64,000 nt of DNA from Ampelocalamus luodianensis (Eukaryota > Streptophyta > Magnoliopsida > Poales > Poaceae): the NCBI GenBank assembly GCA_036346255.1, contig CM070619.1, positions 29,022,342 to 29,086,341 on the forward strand, read 5' to 3'. The notes beneath the pieces were generated by a model. It ran no database searches. It was not told the origin of the DNA and saw nothing but the letters and a program-made list of their open reading frames with translations. Shown one piece after another: positions 22,852-33,949 of this stretch; the stretch's first letter is position 1; every line of letters starts with the position of its first letter. The position numbers and the translations under genes were made by a program.

Positions 22852-24020
22852 CATATCCTGTAGCCGTTGTCGAGGGAGAGGCCGTGCAGCCACACTATTT
22901 TGCTATTTCTTCAGTTTGGCCGCGAGAAGCCAGAGTTGAGAAGACCCTCATATGGCTATAAAAGCCCTAGCCGACCGCGTCACAAGATCCCTCTCACCAC
23001 ACCGTCTCCATTTTCCCCATACTTTCCTCACTTCGGTCTTCGCTTTTCTCGGAACATGTCGTCGTACCCAGCTCTGGTAGTCGCTCTCCTCCGTGGTCGT
23101 TGCTGCCCACGGTGAGTTCATGCAGATTCTTCCGTGTCGCAATACGCCACCTTGGATTCTGTTCGCGTTCCCCTAAAAACCCTTATGTTCTTGCGCAGCG
23201 GACTGCCAAATCCGAGGTGGTCTTCCTCAACTCTGGCGCACCTTCGCCGTCAATTCTGGTGAGATAACTCCTAACCATCCGCGTCATCATGCGCCACTCG
23301 AGTCACTGATCACATCCGCTAACCAAATTTCTGTGTTGCTTCAGCACACCACCGGATTCGCGTCGTATTCCCCAACTACGGTCGCCGCCATCGCCATTGA
23401 AATCCCCTTCTCCGGTGAGCTTAAAGCATGGGCATAGTCACTTTAAGCATATCCAGCACCTCCTCATCCTTCTCCCATCCTGCTTTGCAGCCCAGACATG
23501 CCGAGGAGACCTGCCGCCATCGAAGCCATTGCCGCCGCCGCGCCATTAAAGACTTCTTCAGCCGACACCGACCACACCGCGCTACATGCTTTAGATTGAG
23601 TCGGTTGTTTTTGTCGTCGCCGTGCGTAGCGCCACCGCTTTTGCTCGTCACCGGCACTGTACCGTCGAACATAGGCTGGTAGGCCCGTGCTGCCACAGCG
23701 TCGCTGTAGCCGCGACGGCAAGCTTGCCCGAGCTGCCTTGCACTGATAGGTGGGCCTCATGTCATTAGTTCTAGTTAATCCACTGGTAAGTTAATTAAGA
23801 ACGCATTAAGCTAATTGGTAATGGTTAAGTTAATCAGATTTCTAGAATGTGTTGTGAACACATTCCCATCTTGTTAACACAGAATGCGTTGATTGTGTTG
23901 ACAGTTCTCAATGGAGCCGTCCCTTTCTACCCTCGCCCATCGCACATCCAGACCTCCTGAATCCAACGACTAACATTATGTATAATGCGGGAGTCTGTCA
24001 CTAACATGGGCCCCACCGTC
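22852..24020 (+). mobile_element. Gypsy-like LTR, right part, with TATA box
   Basis: Continues the LTR after the hAT. A TATA motif (GGCTATAAAAGCC) lies at about 22954-22966, followed by a CT-rich leader and short stretches separated by GGTGAG donors (near 23110, 23260, 23414) and TTGCAG/GCGCAG acceptors. This modular look occurs in some long grass LTRs. The right boundary is unknown. No protein was recognised. Confidence 0.4.
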
Positions 24021-24021
24021 C

Positions 24022-24135
24022 GCGTCCGCATTCGCATTGTTCCTCTGAATCCAACTGCTGCGGAGAGAGCAGTGGAGTCCGCATTGTTTCTCTGAATCCA
24101 ACGGCTGCGGGGGAGAGCGGTGGAGTCCGCATTGT
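24022..24135. repeat. Tandem repeat upstream of KEN copy B
   Basis: Nearly two to three copies of a ~56-58-bp unit containing GTCCGCATTG...CTCTGAATCCAAC...GCTGCGG. It lies just before the leader exon and may be a promoter-region duplication. Confidence 0.7.
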
Positions 24136-24176
24136 ATCTGTATCTCCCTCAAAAGCGCTCGAGGTCACTGGCTCAA

Positions 24177-25040
24177 GGCTTCACCGCTCTCCCCAGCAAG
24201 TTTCCTTCCTCAAGCAATTCTGTGAAATCTGCTCTGCTCGTTCGACCTCAGGACTCACCGCGACTCCGCGTACAGATCCAGTTGAAGTCCGGCGAGGCCT
24301 TGGCAATCGTCGTCGGAGTTGTCGCCAACCACCGCTGCACCTTGTGTCCATTCTCCTAGGTAAGTTCAACTAACCTTTGATAAAGCATGCAATGCAATTT
24401 TCCTTTCACCATTGATGCGCAGTACTGCTGTTTGTTTGATTTCGATTGGGGTTAGCGATGTTTAGCGTGATTGGGGTTAGCGATGTTTGAGCTTGGTGGT
24501 GTAGTAGATGGCAGCTTGACGGCGGGCCCGGTGACTCTGCTCGAGCTAAGCGATGACCCGATCACCACCGTAAATTGGCGTGCTTTCATCCAGCTTCGGA
24601 TCTGCTGTTCCGGATGATTCTTTTTCTTTTCCTTTTTTTTTTCACATATTCAAACATTCCACCTTTTCTAACACTAACCGATGTATTTGCATCGGAAAAA
24701 AAGCTATGCAGTACCCAAAACAGGAAATGCTACAGAAACAAACCTGTGTGGCAATATATGTGATGTTCAATTCTATTGCTAATTAATGTGTTTGAATCAT
24801 GGAAAAATTGTAATGACTTTGTTCTTGCATAGAAGATAAAAGACAATATAAACACTATACGGTTGTACTTGTCACATATAGGCAGAGAAATGGTTCAAAA
24901 TAATGCTACCAGCATGAGTTGTCAGTATTTTTATGCACTTATGAATCAATGCTTGATTAATTAGTTTTTTTTGCGATTTGAATCATTGCTTTATATTAAC
25001 CCTCATTTCATACTGATTCTCTCATTTATAGCTAAACAGG
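24177..25040 (+). other. KEN copy B leader exon and intron
   Basis: The leader matches copy C from about 24177 to the donor at 24360 (CTCCTAG/GTAAGTTC). The intron is 24360-25039, ending AAACAG. ATG 25041 follows one base later. Splice signals are intact although the coding exon is ruined. Confidence 0.65.
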
Positions 25041-25785
25041 ATGGATCCCCATGTTAAAAATTATGAGCAATACATATACAAGGCAGGAAATTCCCAGGAG
25101 ACAACTACACTGCTCACCCAATACATCAGACAGACACCAATTATGCACACAAATATAAATCCTGTTGGTGACAGTGACAAGAGGGGGAGGATATATTGCA
25201 TTACGACTGGGAAGGTAAGCGCCTCATCAGTTCACTTCTCAAAGCACTGCATCAATTCCACATAAATGGAGCGTGTCTTCGGCATTTTGATGAATCAAAC
25301 GTTGTCGTGACAACTTCTGGGAGAGTGAAACTCAAAAATATATCTTTTGAAAAGAAAATAGATTCATTGATACTTGACAACTATCGGGATGCCCACGCAA
25401 TACTTCAGAGAACAATGTTCCAAAAATACACTCCTGAAGACATAAAGCATCTTTTACAACTGATGAACTTCCCCCGGGCAATTGATATGGAGTACGTTAT
25501 AAGAACGCACGCTTCTCTTGTACCTCTTGGGAACAGGTTTCTATTCTTTTTTCGCATGTATGAGCAAATCACATCTGTGTTGGACAACAAACCTGAAAAA
25601 CAACGAATCCTGGATGCTCTGCGGTATCGTCGTGATTGGTACACAAGATTGCAAGGCAACGCTCTCCTTGAGGAGTCATTCTGCGGCCGTGGAGGACCCA
25701 TTGTCTTTGTGCGGTTCTACAGGCACGCGCTTGTGCATAGAATGGAAAGACACAACAAACCATTGCAGTGCAATCCACACATCAG

Positions 25786-25976
25786 AATAAGAAAATTGCT
25801 AGGAATTAGCCGGAATACTCTCGGATAATTGGCTCTCTTATGTACCTAGCTAGTGCAACAAGGCCGGACATCTCTTTTGCCGTGAGCAAGTTGAGCCGTT
25901 TACATCTAACCCGTGAGATGATCACCGGAAGGCACTTGAGCGAGTGTTGCGCTATCCGAAGGTACCTCGAACTTTG
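25786..25976 (+). mobile_element. Copia reverse-transcriptase fragment inside KEN copy B
   Basis: Encodes GSLMYLASATRPDISFAVSK, the Copia RT/RNase H junction motif, also seen at 62957-63574 on the minus strand. Flanking KEN sequence (...CCACACATCAG and GCCATTGGAGTACAC...) is contiguous in copies A and C. No LTR or clear target duplication is present, so it looks like filler DNA or a partial insertion. Confidence 0.8.
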
Positions 25977-25994
25977 GCCATTGGAGTACACTAC

Positions 25995-26164
25995 AGATGA
26001 CATTGAAATAATCTTGCTGGTTACCTACCTGAGGTATCTACCGATAATTCAAGAGGAGCTTGAGAATGATGTGCTTATAGATTTAACATAGATGACATTG
26101 AAATAATCTTGCTGGTTACCTACCTGAGGTATCTACCGATAATTCAAGAGGAGCTTGAGAATGA
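25995..26164. repeat. 75-bp direct duplication in KEN copy B
   Basis: Units 25995-26069 and 26090-26164 are identical by eye and separated by 20 bp that create a stop codon. The duplicated part encodes the last helix of the KEN-like domain. Confidence 0.9.
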
Positions 26165-26308
26165 AAATCAGTTGAGAGCTTTGAATCTTCATGACCAGTT
26201 ATGTTGAATAATCCGCCATGTATGAACAATCTCCAAGTGATATCTCGCATGAAGGAAACTTCAATTACTACTTTTCTATTGTAACTTGTTATTGTGCATT
26301 GCTGTAAT

Positions 26309-29300
26309 TGTGATACCCTGTTTATTTAAAGTCAAACAGATGAAATTCAAAGCCCATTATTAAATTAGAAGCCCATGGGAAAAGCCTATGCTATAAAAGA
26401 GGAGGGAGAGGCCGAACCTTTAGCCATAGCTTGCGCCGCAAAATCTAGCACTGTTGCCCGCGCATAGCTGCATGCCCGTGCCGACTCCCTGCCCGCTTTC
26501 TTGTCTGTGCCCTACTGCCGCTAGCATGCTGCATGTGTGTGCCCTGTGCTGCCGCAGCAAGTCTGCGTGTTGGGATGCATCCTGCATGCAGTGCTGCTGT
26601 CCGTTTTTTTTCCTATGCCACCAAGAGAGAGAGAGTAAAACATGAAGCAATATTTACATGTGCTGCTGTGATCTGCATGCAATTGATGGGATGGAGAGAG
26701 ATTGCTTTGTGTGTGCTACCGATTTTCTGTGCTCACAAGAAAATGAGCAAGAAAAGATTAGGAGAGAGAAGGGAATGGAAAAGCGAGGATTAGATCGGAG
26801 TGTTGGCATCCATCACATGGTAACGATCTGGTTTTTCCTCTTTGTTTTCTAATTATTTTAGTAGAGATTAGAGTCTAGATTAGAGGGGAAGTAGCAAGTG
26901 TTCGTTAGGGAAACGATTAATTAGTGGATTGGGATCTGCAGTACTGTTGTAAAAATTTTACGGGTAGTGTAGAGGTATAATTTGAGAATTTTATCTACTA
27001 GGGAGTTGTAGATAATTTCGATAGCTTTCGGTAGAATTTTTATTCATATCAATCCGATGTATAGATTGTGAGATATGAATTTTATAGTTCTGCTGCCCAG
27101 TAGATTTGGGTTAATTTGGTCGGGTTGGCGTAAACATGCAAGGTTGAGTAGTGTGATGGGTTGGTGCTGTGATGATGTGATTTTGATGATGTTTTTGAGT
27201 GTGTGTGTGTGTGTTATTGCTTGCTTATTCAGGGACTGTGGTCTCATGCGCTGTGCCATAATTTTCGCCATCCGGCTTCGAAGGGCTTTGTAACAGCCCC
27301 AAGTTTATAAACAGTAATAAAATGCTTTATGAACAGTAATGAGGTGCTGTTCATAGCATTACTGTTCATATTTACACTTTGGGCAGCATGCTACAAATTA
27401 AAACCTTCCTTTTAGTCAACATCCTAAAGAACCATTTAAAATCTTAAAGGAATACCATGTAAAACTTGTATTATGACTGGGAAATATTTTTATTAAAGCC
27501 TAGATAAATTATCTTGGCTAAAAATATTTTTGTTGCATTTTTAGAAATTATTTGGGCTTAAAGAAAAACTTATTGTTTTTAAATAAATATTTTCGGCCTG
27601 AAATAAATGTTTATGTATTTTACAAAGTGAAAATGTGGTTTATAAAATTTATCTGGGAAATATATCATCCCAGTAGCTTACAGTAAAAACTTCATGAATT
27701 TATAAATTTATTTGTTATTTTTTAAAGTCCCAGTCAAACCTTTTAAGTATTTAAATGGGTCTGGTCAACTAAACTGGTCTAAACCCGACTCTTGCACTGT
27801 AGCGACTCGGCCTCACGTGGTTTGGTCCAACCCAATCGTCTTGGTCTGGCTCGGTCACGATCGGGCGCAAGTTCAAAACGCATGCGTGATGCGAGCCGTC
27901 GATCTTCAGTCGAGCGGGCGAGCTCACGATATCACCTGAGCTGTCCACGTGTACGAGATCAACTTCCACCGTTGGATCTTGATCCAACGAGCGTGATCGA
28001 TGCGTGCAACCGGACAACTCCGGATCCATGTTTGATCTCCACCGTTCGTTTTCGATCCAACAGCGCGCTCTTTTCGTTTTAAACCTAAAGGCGCACTTTT
28101 ATTTCAGCCGTTAGATCCAAATCCCACGGCTTTTCCCTTTTTCCCGCGTGTTATAAAGCCCGCACTCCTCTGGACCGTTGGATCTTCATCGTATGGCTCA
28201 GATTTGTGTATGCATTCGGACGACTCCGGATCCCCGCACAATCGTAGCCGTCCATCCTTGATCTAGCGGTATCGCTTATTTCAAATTGAAATAAGAGGCG
28301 CGCGTTAATGTAGGCCTTTGGATTTCAATCCTACGGCACTCCTTTTTTACCGTGGGCCTTTAAAGCCCAAAATCGGTGGATCGTTGGATGTCAGTCGTGC
28401 GGACCACATGGGTGTATGCAATCGGACCATCCGGTTCCATTTTACATCCTGACCGTAGAAATTAAATCCAACGGTGCTGAGTCATCACATCAAAAGAAGA
28501 GTGACGTGTATATTTTTAATTGATCGTTGGATCTTGATCCAACGTCTATCTTTGAAAGTGGAGCCCCGCAGTCCTTCGGGATTTCAATTAGATCTCGATC
28601 ATCCGATCTAGATCGTGCGGTCCATATTAAATGATACCGATTCAAATCATTTAATCCCTCTATTTATCACAGCCGCCCATTTCCAATCGGACGACTTATA
28701 TTTGTTTGAGCCTTTTCTGAGGTGCGCGCGGCTGAGGATGACAATGGGGCCCACATGTCAGTTGGCTCTTATCTTCTTCCCTCTCTCTCAGCGCGCAGAT
28801 TTCTCTGGAAATCAAGGAGAGGATTATCCCAAAGTTTTTACAACTAATTTTTTTGGGATAATTAGCCCTAAATGGACACCTCATCAAGCTCTAGACTTTT
28901 CTCAATTGCCCTGTAGCTCAACACCCATATATAAACCCTAGTTTTTGAGCTGCAGCCATTGTTGACCACTGAAGCTCATTTTCTTCTTTGCTGACAGTGG
29001 AGTTCTTGCTCCTATCATTTGCTTATCCATCCTTAAGCCCTAGTTTTACCTTGCATTAAAGATTTGATATCTTTTGCAGGTTAAGTCAGACTTGATCTCT
29101 CTGTCGACCAACCTCAAATTTTCAGAGTTCTTGGTATCTTTCCATACTGGTAAGCCAAAAGCCTTAGTTTCGATATCCTAAGCATCCTAGGAACCTTAGA
29201 AGCTGCTGTGAATCATTCTTTTAAGCATCAGTAGCTTCAACTGGCTTTAAACTGAAAAGTTGATATTATACCTTTTCGGTTTTTCATGTCATTTTCAAGA

Positions 29301-32300
29301 CCTAGGGTTCTTCCTGTCAACTTATCATCTTATATAGGTTTTGACTAAACCCTAGCAGCATGACAAGTTGGTCTTTCCATTCTTGTCATCATCTATTTTG
29401 ACTCTTAGCTGAAATATGTCTCTGTTCTTTTGTCGGTCCAACCGACAAAATAGGTTTTTGCTTTAGCTTTTGTGATCTAACTAGTTAGGGTTAGACTAAG
29501 GTTGGTTTAGGATATTAATTACTCTAAAAGATCATGTTAAGATTCATTTATGGACTTTTGCATGATCTATACTTCTTTTTCCAAAAATTGCAATCTGTCC
29601 TGTTTTCAGCTCTTTTACAATCTGAAAACTGGAGTTTTGCACTAAAACCTAATTTCTGTCTTTTGAAAACAGTGAGCTATGTAATGGGTTATTATCATTA
29701 TTATGGGTAGTTATGGCTTAAGCATACTGTAATTATGCATTTCTAGATTGATCATGCATATTTCTTCCATTTTGGACTTATTGTCAGTTTTGGTATTTAT
29801 TGGATCTTATTGTTTCTTTTAGAGTCTGGTTCTGTTGAAGCAATTGAATCTTTTTCTGAGCAACCAGAACCTGCAACAGAAGTTTATTATTACCAAGGCA
29901 AGCATCCTCTTTGCACCATATTGAACCCAGATTTTGTACAATAGTCTTTACAAATCCAGTGATATCTGTGCATGCTATTTGTCTAAAAATACAAAATGCG
30001 ACTTGTAATAGCTAGCTATGACCTGACATGGGGGATTACCTTGATTATGACCATACACTCAACTCTAGTGTAGTACTGTATACTATATGGTCTATTTTCA
30101 GATTCGGCTTAGATATGCAGTCTAGAGATTTTAGAGTTTGGCAAGCATATCTTGTCAAACATGGGAATCACAACTGAACTATTGTCATTTTCAAACTCTT
30201 TGTCCAGTTTCTTTAAATCAGTCTTGTATTTGAAATTCAAATTGATCTGGACAAGAGGAAGCTAGTGATGGTGCTTTCGTGCATGAGATTGGGTTTTGTG
30301 GTGGACTTGTCCGGGTTAATTAAGGACCGAACTCTGATTATTCAATTCAAGTCCCCCACGTACTTCCACATGCAGTGTATGGGCGCTGTTTGGTTAAGTA
30401 AAATGTTGAGACTATTGAGTTGGAAACAGGAGAGTAAGGATATGTGTATTGGCCTTGTATGGCATAGATGCTTGGGTCTGAGGACTGCGTTTTATGCCAT
30501 GTGAGCTTTGTATGTCGAAGTCGATGTTCTTAGGAGGTGAGGCGTATATGTGCCTCGTCGCATATACGATACCTTAATGGTGCCGATAGCATTCTACTAT
30601 GGGTGGGGAGCCCAATTCGCTTTAAATTGTTTGGATCGGCATTACTGACACAACATGTGTGCCCCGTGGTTAGTAGGTGGTATAGCCTACACTAGTGGGA
30701 TCAGTGCACACATGGGGGTCCAACTCAATAGTGTTGGCTTGTTGAAAAATACCAAATCTTAGTTTCCCCGGTCGGCATACCAAAGGAAGTATGTCATCAT
30801 TCGGAGGCATCCGAAGGCAACGGGCTAGCTAAGTCATGTGGGTAAAGATGTACACCTCGCAGGTATAAAGCTGTTCGAATAGCCGTGTCCACGGTCATGG
30901 ACGATAACTTGAATTGATGTCACCTGTATAGAAGTTTGATTTTCAAAAATCTGGTTTTGGTTTATTTTCGGTTTGCATGAGGGAATCATGCACTGTACTG
31001 TTTACTTTTATGTCATTTACTTACTGTTCTAAGCAAACTTTGATTTATTAAATTGCTTTATCAAAATTTAGCCTTTGTAGGTTAAGATGTATCGCTTTAT
31101 GCAAATTTGAACCTTTATACCTTCCTCTTGTAACCTTATGCATATAAAAACTCTACTCCTTTGAATAGACTCTAATAACCACTTTCTTTTATTAGTTTGT
31201 GTAAGACTTGCTGAGTACCTTCCGTACTCAAGGTGCTACCACCTATTGTTGCAGGTGAGGATGGTTTCCTTTATGAAGTACCCGTTAGCGCCGATCAGGG
31301 TGACGCTAACGAATAACGCTACTTCTTTCCCCCACGCAATTGCCTGCGGGTGGATGAGGCCATTGGTGGACTTTAATATTTTGTCTTTGCTTCCGCTGTT
31401 AAACTTTTGAAGTGACCAAGTCACTCTATATTGTAGTACTAAATCCGAATGCTGTAAACTTATGTTTAATAATGCAAATGTATGACTTGTATGTGTATGA
31501 TGCAATGTTGTTAAAGGATATATATATGCAATGGTCATTGATCCTGGGAACCATTGTGAGATATATATATATCCGGGGATCCTGTTTATTGGAATTGTTA
31601 CTTGTTGAATTTATATCTTTAGCATGATAGTTAATTGAGGGGCAGTACTGTTCCTTCATTAATAATCATGTTACTGTATGAATTTAGTTAAGTACATTTC
31701 CAATAACCCGGGGAGCCCACAGGCTTAAAGGCAAGTACATGGTAGAGTGGTGAACAACGGGTTGTTCGTTATTATCATTGATATTACTTATCATACTATT
31801 TATTATGCTTTTATTAAGCTTATTCTTATACATGATATTGATTACATTGCGTGAATGAGATTATGATATTGAGATAATGAGGATGAGATACTGAGTTAAT
31901 GAGATGGATTATGTTGATGAATAATTAAAGATATCGCATCATTTACATTCATCATGACAGGAGTTGCATGAGCCAGGTCGGTGAGAAAGTCATGTAACTA
32001 TTCCGGTGAGGTCGGTGAGAAAGATACATGACTAGTCCGGAGTGCTTTAGATAAAATCCTAATTCGGTGGGGACTTCGCGGGAGTGAAGGATAGAGTGTG
32101 TCATCGACGGGTGAACACTCCGCTATATCGGTATCAGCTGATGAGATGCATATGAGCATGAGCATGATAGTTCATTCGCATATATGAATAAATTGTTAAG
32201 ATGTGCAATTTATCTATACGGAATATGGCTTGATTGTTTGAGTATGAGAATGGCATTAAATAGATAGATGATGAGGATAACCTTGATTATGGTTGACAAA

Positions 32301-32767
32301 CTATTGTTTATGGTTTTATTATGTATTTGCTGAGTCTTTGACTCATTCTTACTCTATTGTTTTTTTTTAGGTGATCGTTGATGACGTTTCACTGGGGAAG
32401 GGTTAGCACACTTGGAAACACAACCTACACTCAAATATTTGATTCATTGGACATGAGAAAAACTTTCATTAGGATTATATTTAGGACATGATAGTGTTGA
32501 GTAACCTTAGATGATAGGTTGGAGCTGAATATTCAATCAATAGACTTCATTCGATTGGTTTTGTGTTGTTCATGAATTAATATCTTGCTATGCTTCCTAG
32601 AAATCAATTATCTATGATTATTATATCTTTATACTTGTTTACATGTGATCCGTGGATGTGTTTTATTATTGAGATGCTTACGGTAATTTATTATAAAATG
32701 ATGTTAAAAGTTGATAGTTAGTGTAGTTAGTGGCATTTCAGGCTTATTGTTGGGCTGGAGTGTTACA
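26309..32767 (+). mobile_element. Outer solo LTR (contains a nested solo LTR)
   Basis: Starts TGTGATACCC and ends GGAGTGTTACA, with GTAAT duplications at 26304-26308 and 32768-32772. Copies A and C have one uninterrupted GCTGTAATCCGCC at this place, proving the insertion. A TATA box (CTATAAAAGAGG) is at 26391. Near 32330 lies GCTGAGTCTTTGACTCA, a motif typical of long Gypsy LTRs. Without the nested element its length is about 2.0 kb. No gag/pol sequence or second LTR is present. Confidence 0.85.
27289..31721 (+). mobile_element. Inner nested solo-LTR-like element
   Basis: Starts TGTAACAGCCCC and ends GGGAGCCCACA, flanked by GGCTT at 27284-27288 and 31722-31726. It carries TATATAAACCC at about 28928 and a GCTGAGTACCTTCCGTACTC motif near 31210, the same architecture as its host LTR. 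At 4433 bp it is long for a solo LTR. An alternative is a non-autonomous element whose internal part is unrecognisable. Repeated CCGTTGGATC / GATCCAACG motifs occur in 27960-28520. Confidence 0.75.
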
Positions 32768-32772
32768 GTAAT

Positions 32773-33125
32773 CCGCCAAGTAACTTGGATTTTTGTAGAA
32801 AAACAATTTTGAACAATCTGTGAGTGATCTGTTTGTGTATCTGAAACTTCAGTCACTATTTCCGGTAGTATAACATTCGAGTAAACTCATGTAATGCAAG
32901 AAGCGATCTCTGATCATATTTCATTTCGAGTGTGTTGTATTCCGAGTAAGATATTTTGAACAATCTGAGTGATTTGTTGCATACATGAAGCTTCAACTAC
33001 TGTTTCTAGTAGTGTAAGTGTGTAACATTTTATTATACTCTTGTAGTCCACAGAAGAAACTTTGGTTGTATTTTCTTTTGGTATGGCGACGAAGTATTTC
33101 TGCAACTATATATGTTGACGAAACT
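32773..33125. repeat. Downstream repeats of KEN copy B
   Basis: Homologous to 5570-5925 and 53766-54115 (degenerate TTGAACAATCTGTGAGTG units). The following ~700 bp present in copies A and C is missing here, replaced by the segment ending at a Helitron terminus. Confidence 0.7.
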
Positions 33126-33389
33126 CATTACTAAACTTACTAAACTAAGGATGGGATGGGAGAAAGGGAGCTCACCCGGCCATGCTACGTCGACAGAAAA
33201 AAAAAACCGTCCGTCCGATCGCGCCCCGCTGGCCTCCGCGCCGTCCGATCCGACCCGGTGCGGTCGATGGGAAGGCGTGGCCCTCGCGCGGCCACGTCGC
33301 CCCGAAAGTGCAGCCTCATCCCGTTCCCGCCCGTCTCTCTCTCTCCGTTGTCCGCTCGCTCGACCTTGCGCCGCGCTCCTCTCCTCGCT

Positions 33390-33935
33390 CTTTTCCCCTC
33401 CCGGTTCCTCCCTCTTTTGCTCTCGCCGCCCGCTCGCTTTCCCTCCCCAGCCACCGCTGTTCGTTCCGTCGTCCTTCCCGGTCGCCGCCTCGGCGGCGAC
33501 CCTCCCTTCCCTCACGGTACGCTCTTCGCGCCGCGCTCATCCCTTCTGCTCTCGCAGGCCGCTCGCTTTCCATCCCCAGCCGCCGCTGTTCGCTCCGTCG
33601 TCCTTCCCGGTCGCCGCCTCGGTGCCGCCCCTCCCTTCCCTCACGATACGGTGTCCGCGCCGTGCTCATCCCCTCGCTTCTTTACCCTACCGGGATCTGC
33701 CTCTTCTTCTCTCGCCGCCCACTCGATTAGCCTCCCCAGTCGTCGGCGCTCGCTCCGTCGTCCTCCCCAGTGACCGCCTCGGCGCCGCCCCTCCCTTCCT
33801 TCCCTAGCCGGTCTCTGCGCTCCTCCCCTCGCTCCTTTCCCTTCCCGGTCCTTCCCTCTTCTTCTCTCGCCGCTCGCTCGATTTCCCTACCAGGCCGTCG
33901 ACGCTCGCTCCGTCTTCCTCCCCGGTACGTCTTCC
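33390..33935. repeat. GC-rich minisatellite, ~4 units of 130-160 bp
   Basis: Units begin near 33420, 33547, 33710 and 33866 with CTCTCGC(C/A), followed by CTCGCTCCGTCGTCCT and GCCGCCTCGG. The repeats keep several frames open on both strands, but the predicted peptides are low-complexity Pro/Ser/Arg. Units end in CCCGGTACG- or CACGGTACG-like sequence resembling splice donors. Confidence 0.75.
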
Positions 33936-33949
33936 TACCCAATAGCCGC

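Larger units (their letters stand above)
25041..26207 (+). pseudogene. KEN copy B: chimeric, broken pseudokinase-KEN gene
   Basis: Homologous to copy C from the ATG to the final LNLHD-type tail, with at least three lesions. The first frame ends at 25265 after a 1-bp deletion near 25195-25215, and the main homologous frame then runs from 25196. A 191-bp Copia reverse-transcriptase fragment replaces nothing but splits the KEN domain at 25786-25976. A 75-bp stretch is duplicated (25995-26069, 26090-26164). The RNase-motif asparagine is also changed (FYRHALVH instead of FYRNALAH), and the segment with the conserved tyrosine is deleted. It is clearly a pseudogene. Short proteins from internal ATGs (25196 or 25840) are possible but unsupported. 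Confidence 0.8.

Noticed and set aside
25840..26091. Chimeric RT-KEN ORF as a new gene
   Set aside because: It begins inside a Copia motif, ends in a stop created by the duplication spacer, and lacks any promoter context of its own.
33112..33807. 231-codon plus-strand ORF
   Set aside because: It is generated by the GC-rich minisatellite. Three frames stay open at once and the peptide only repeats with the DNA unit.
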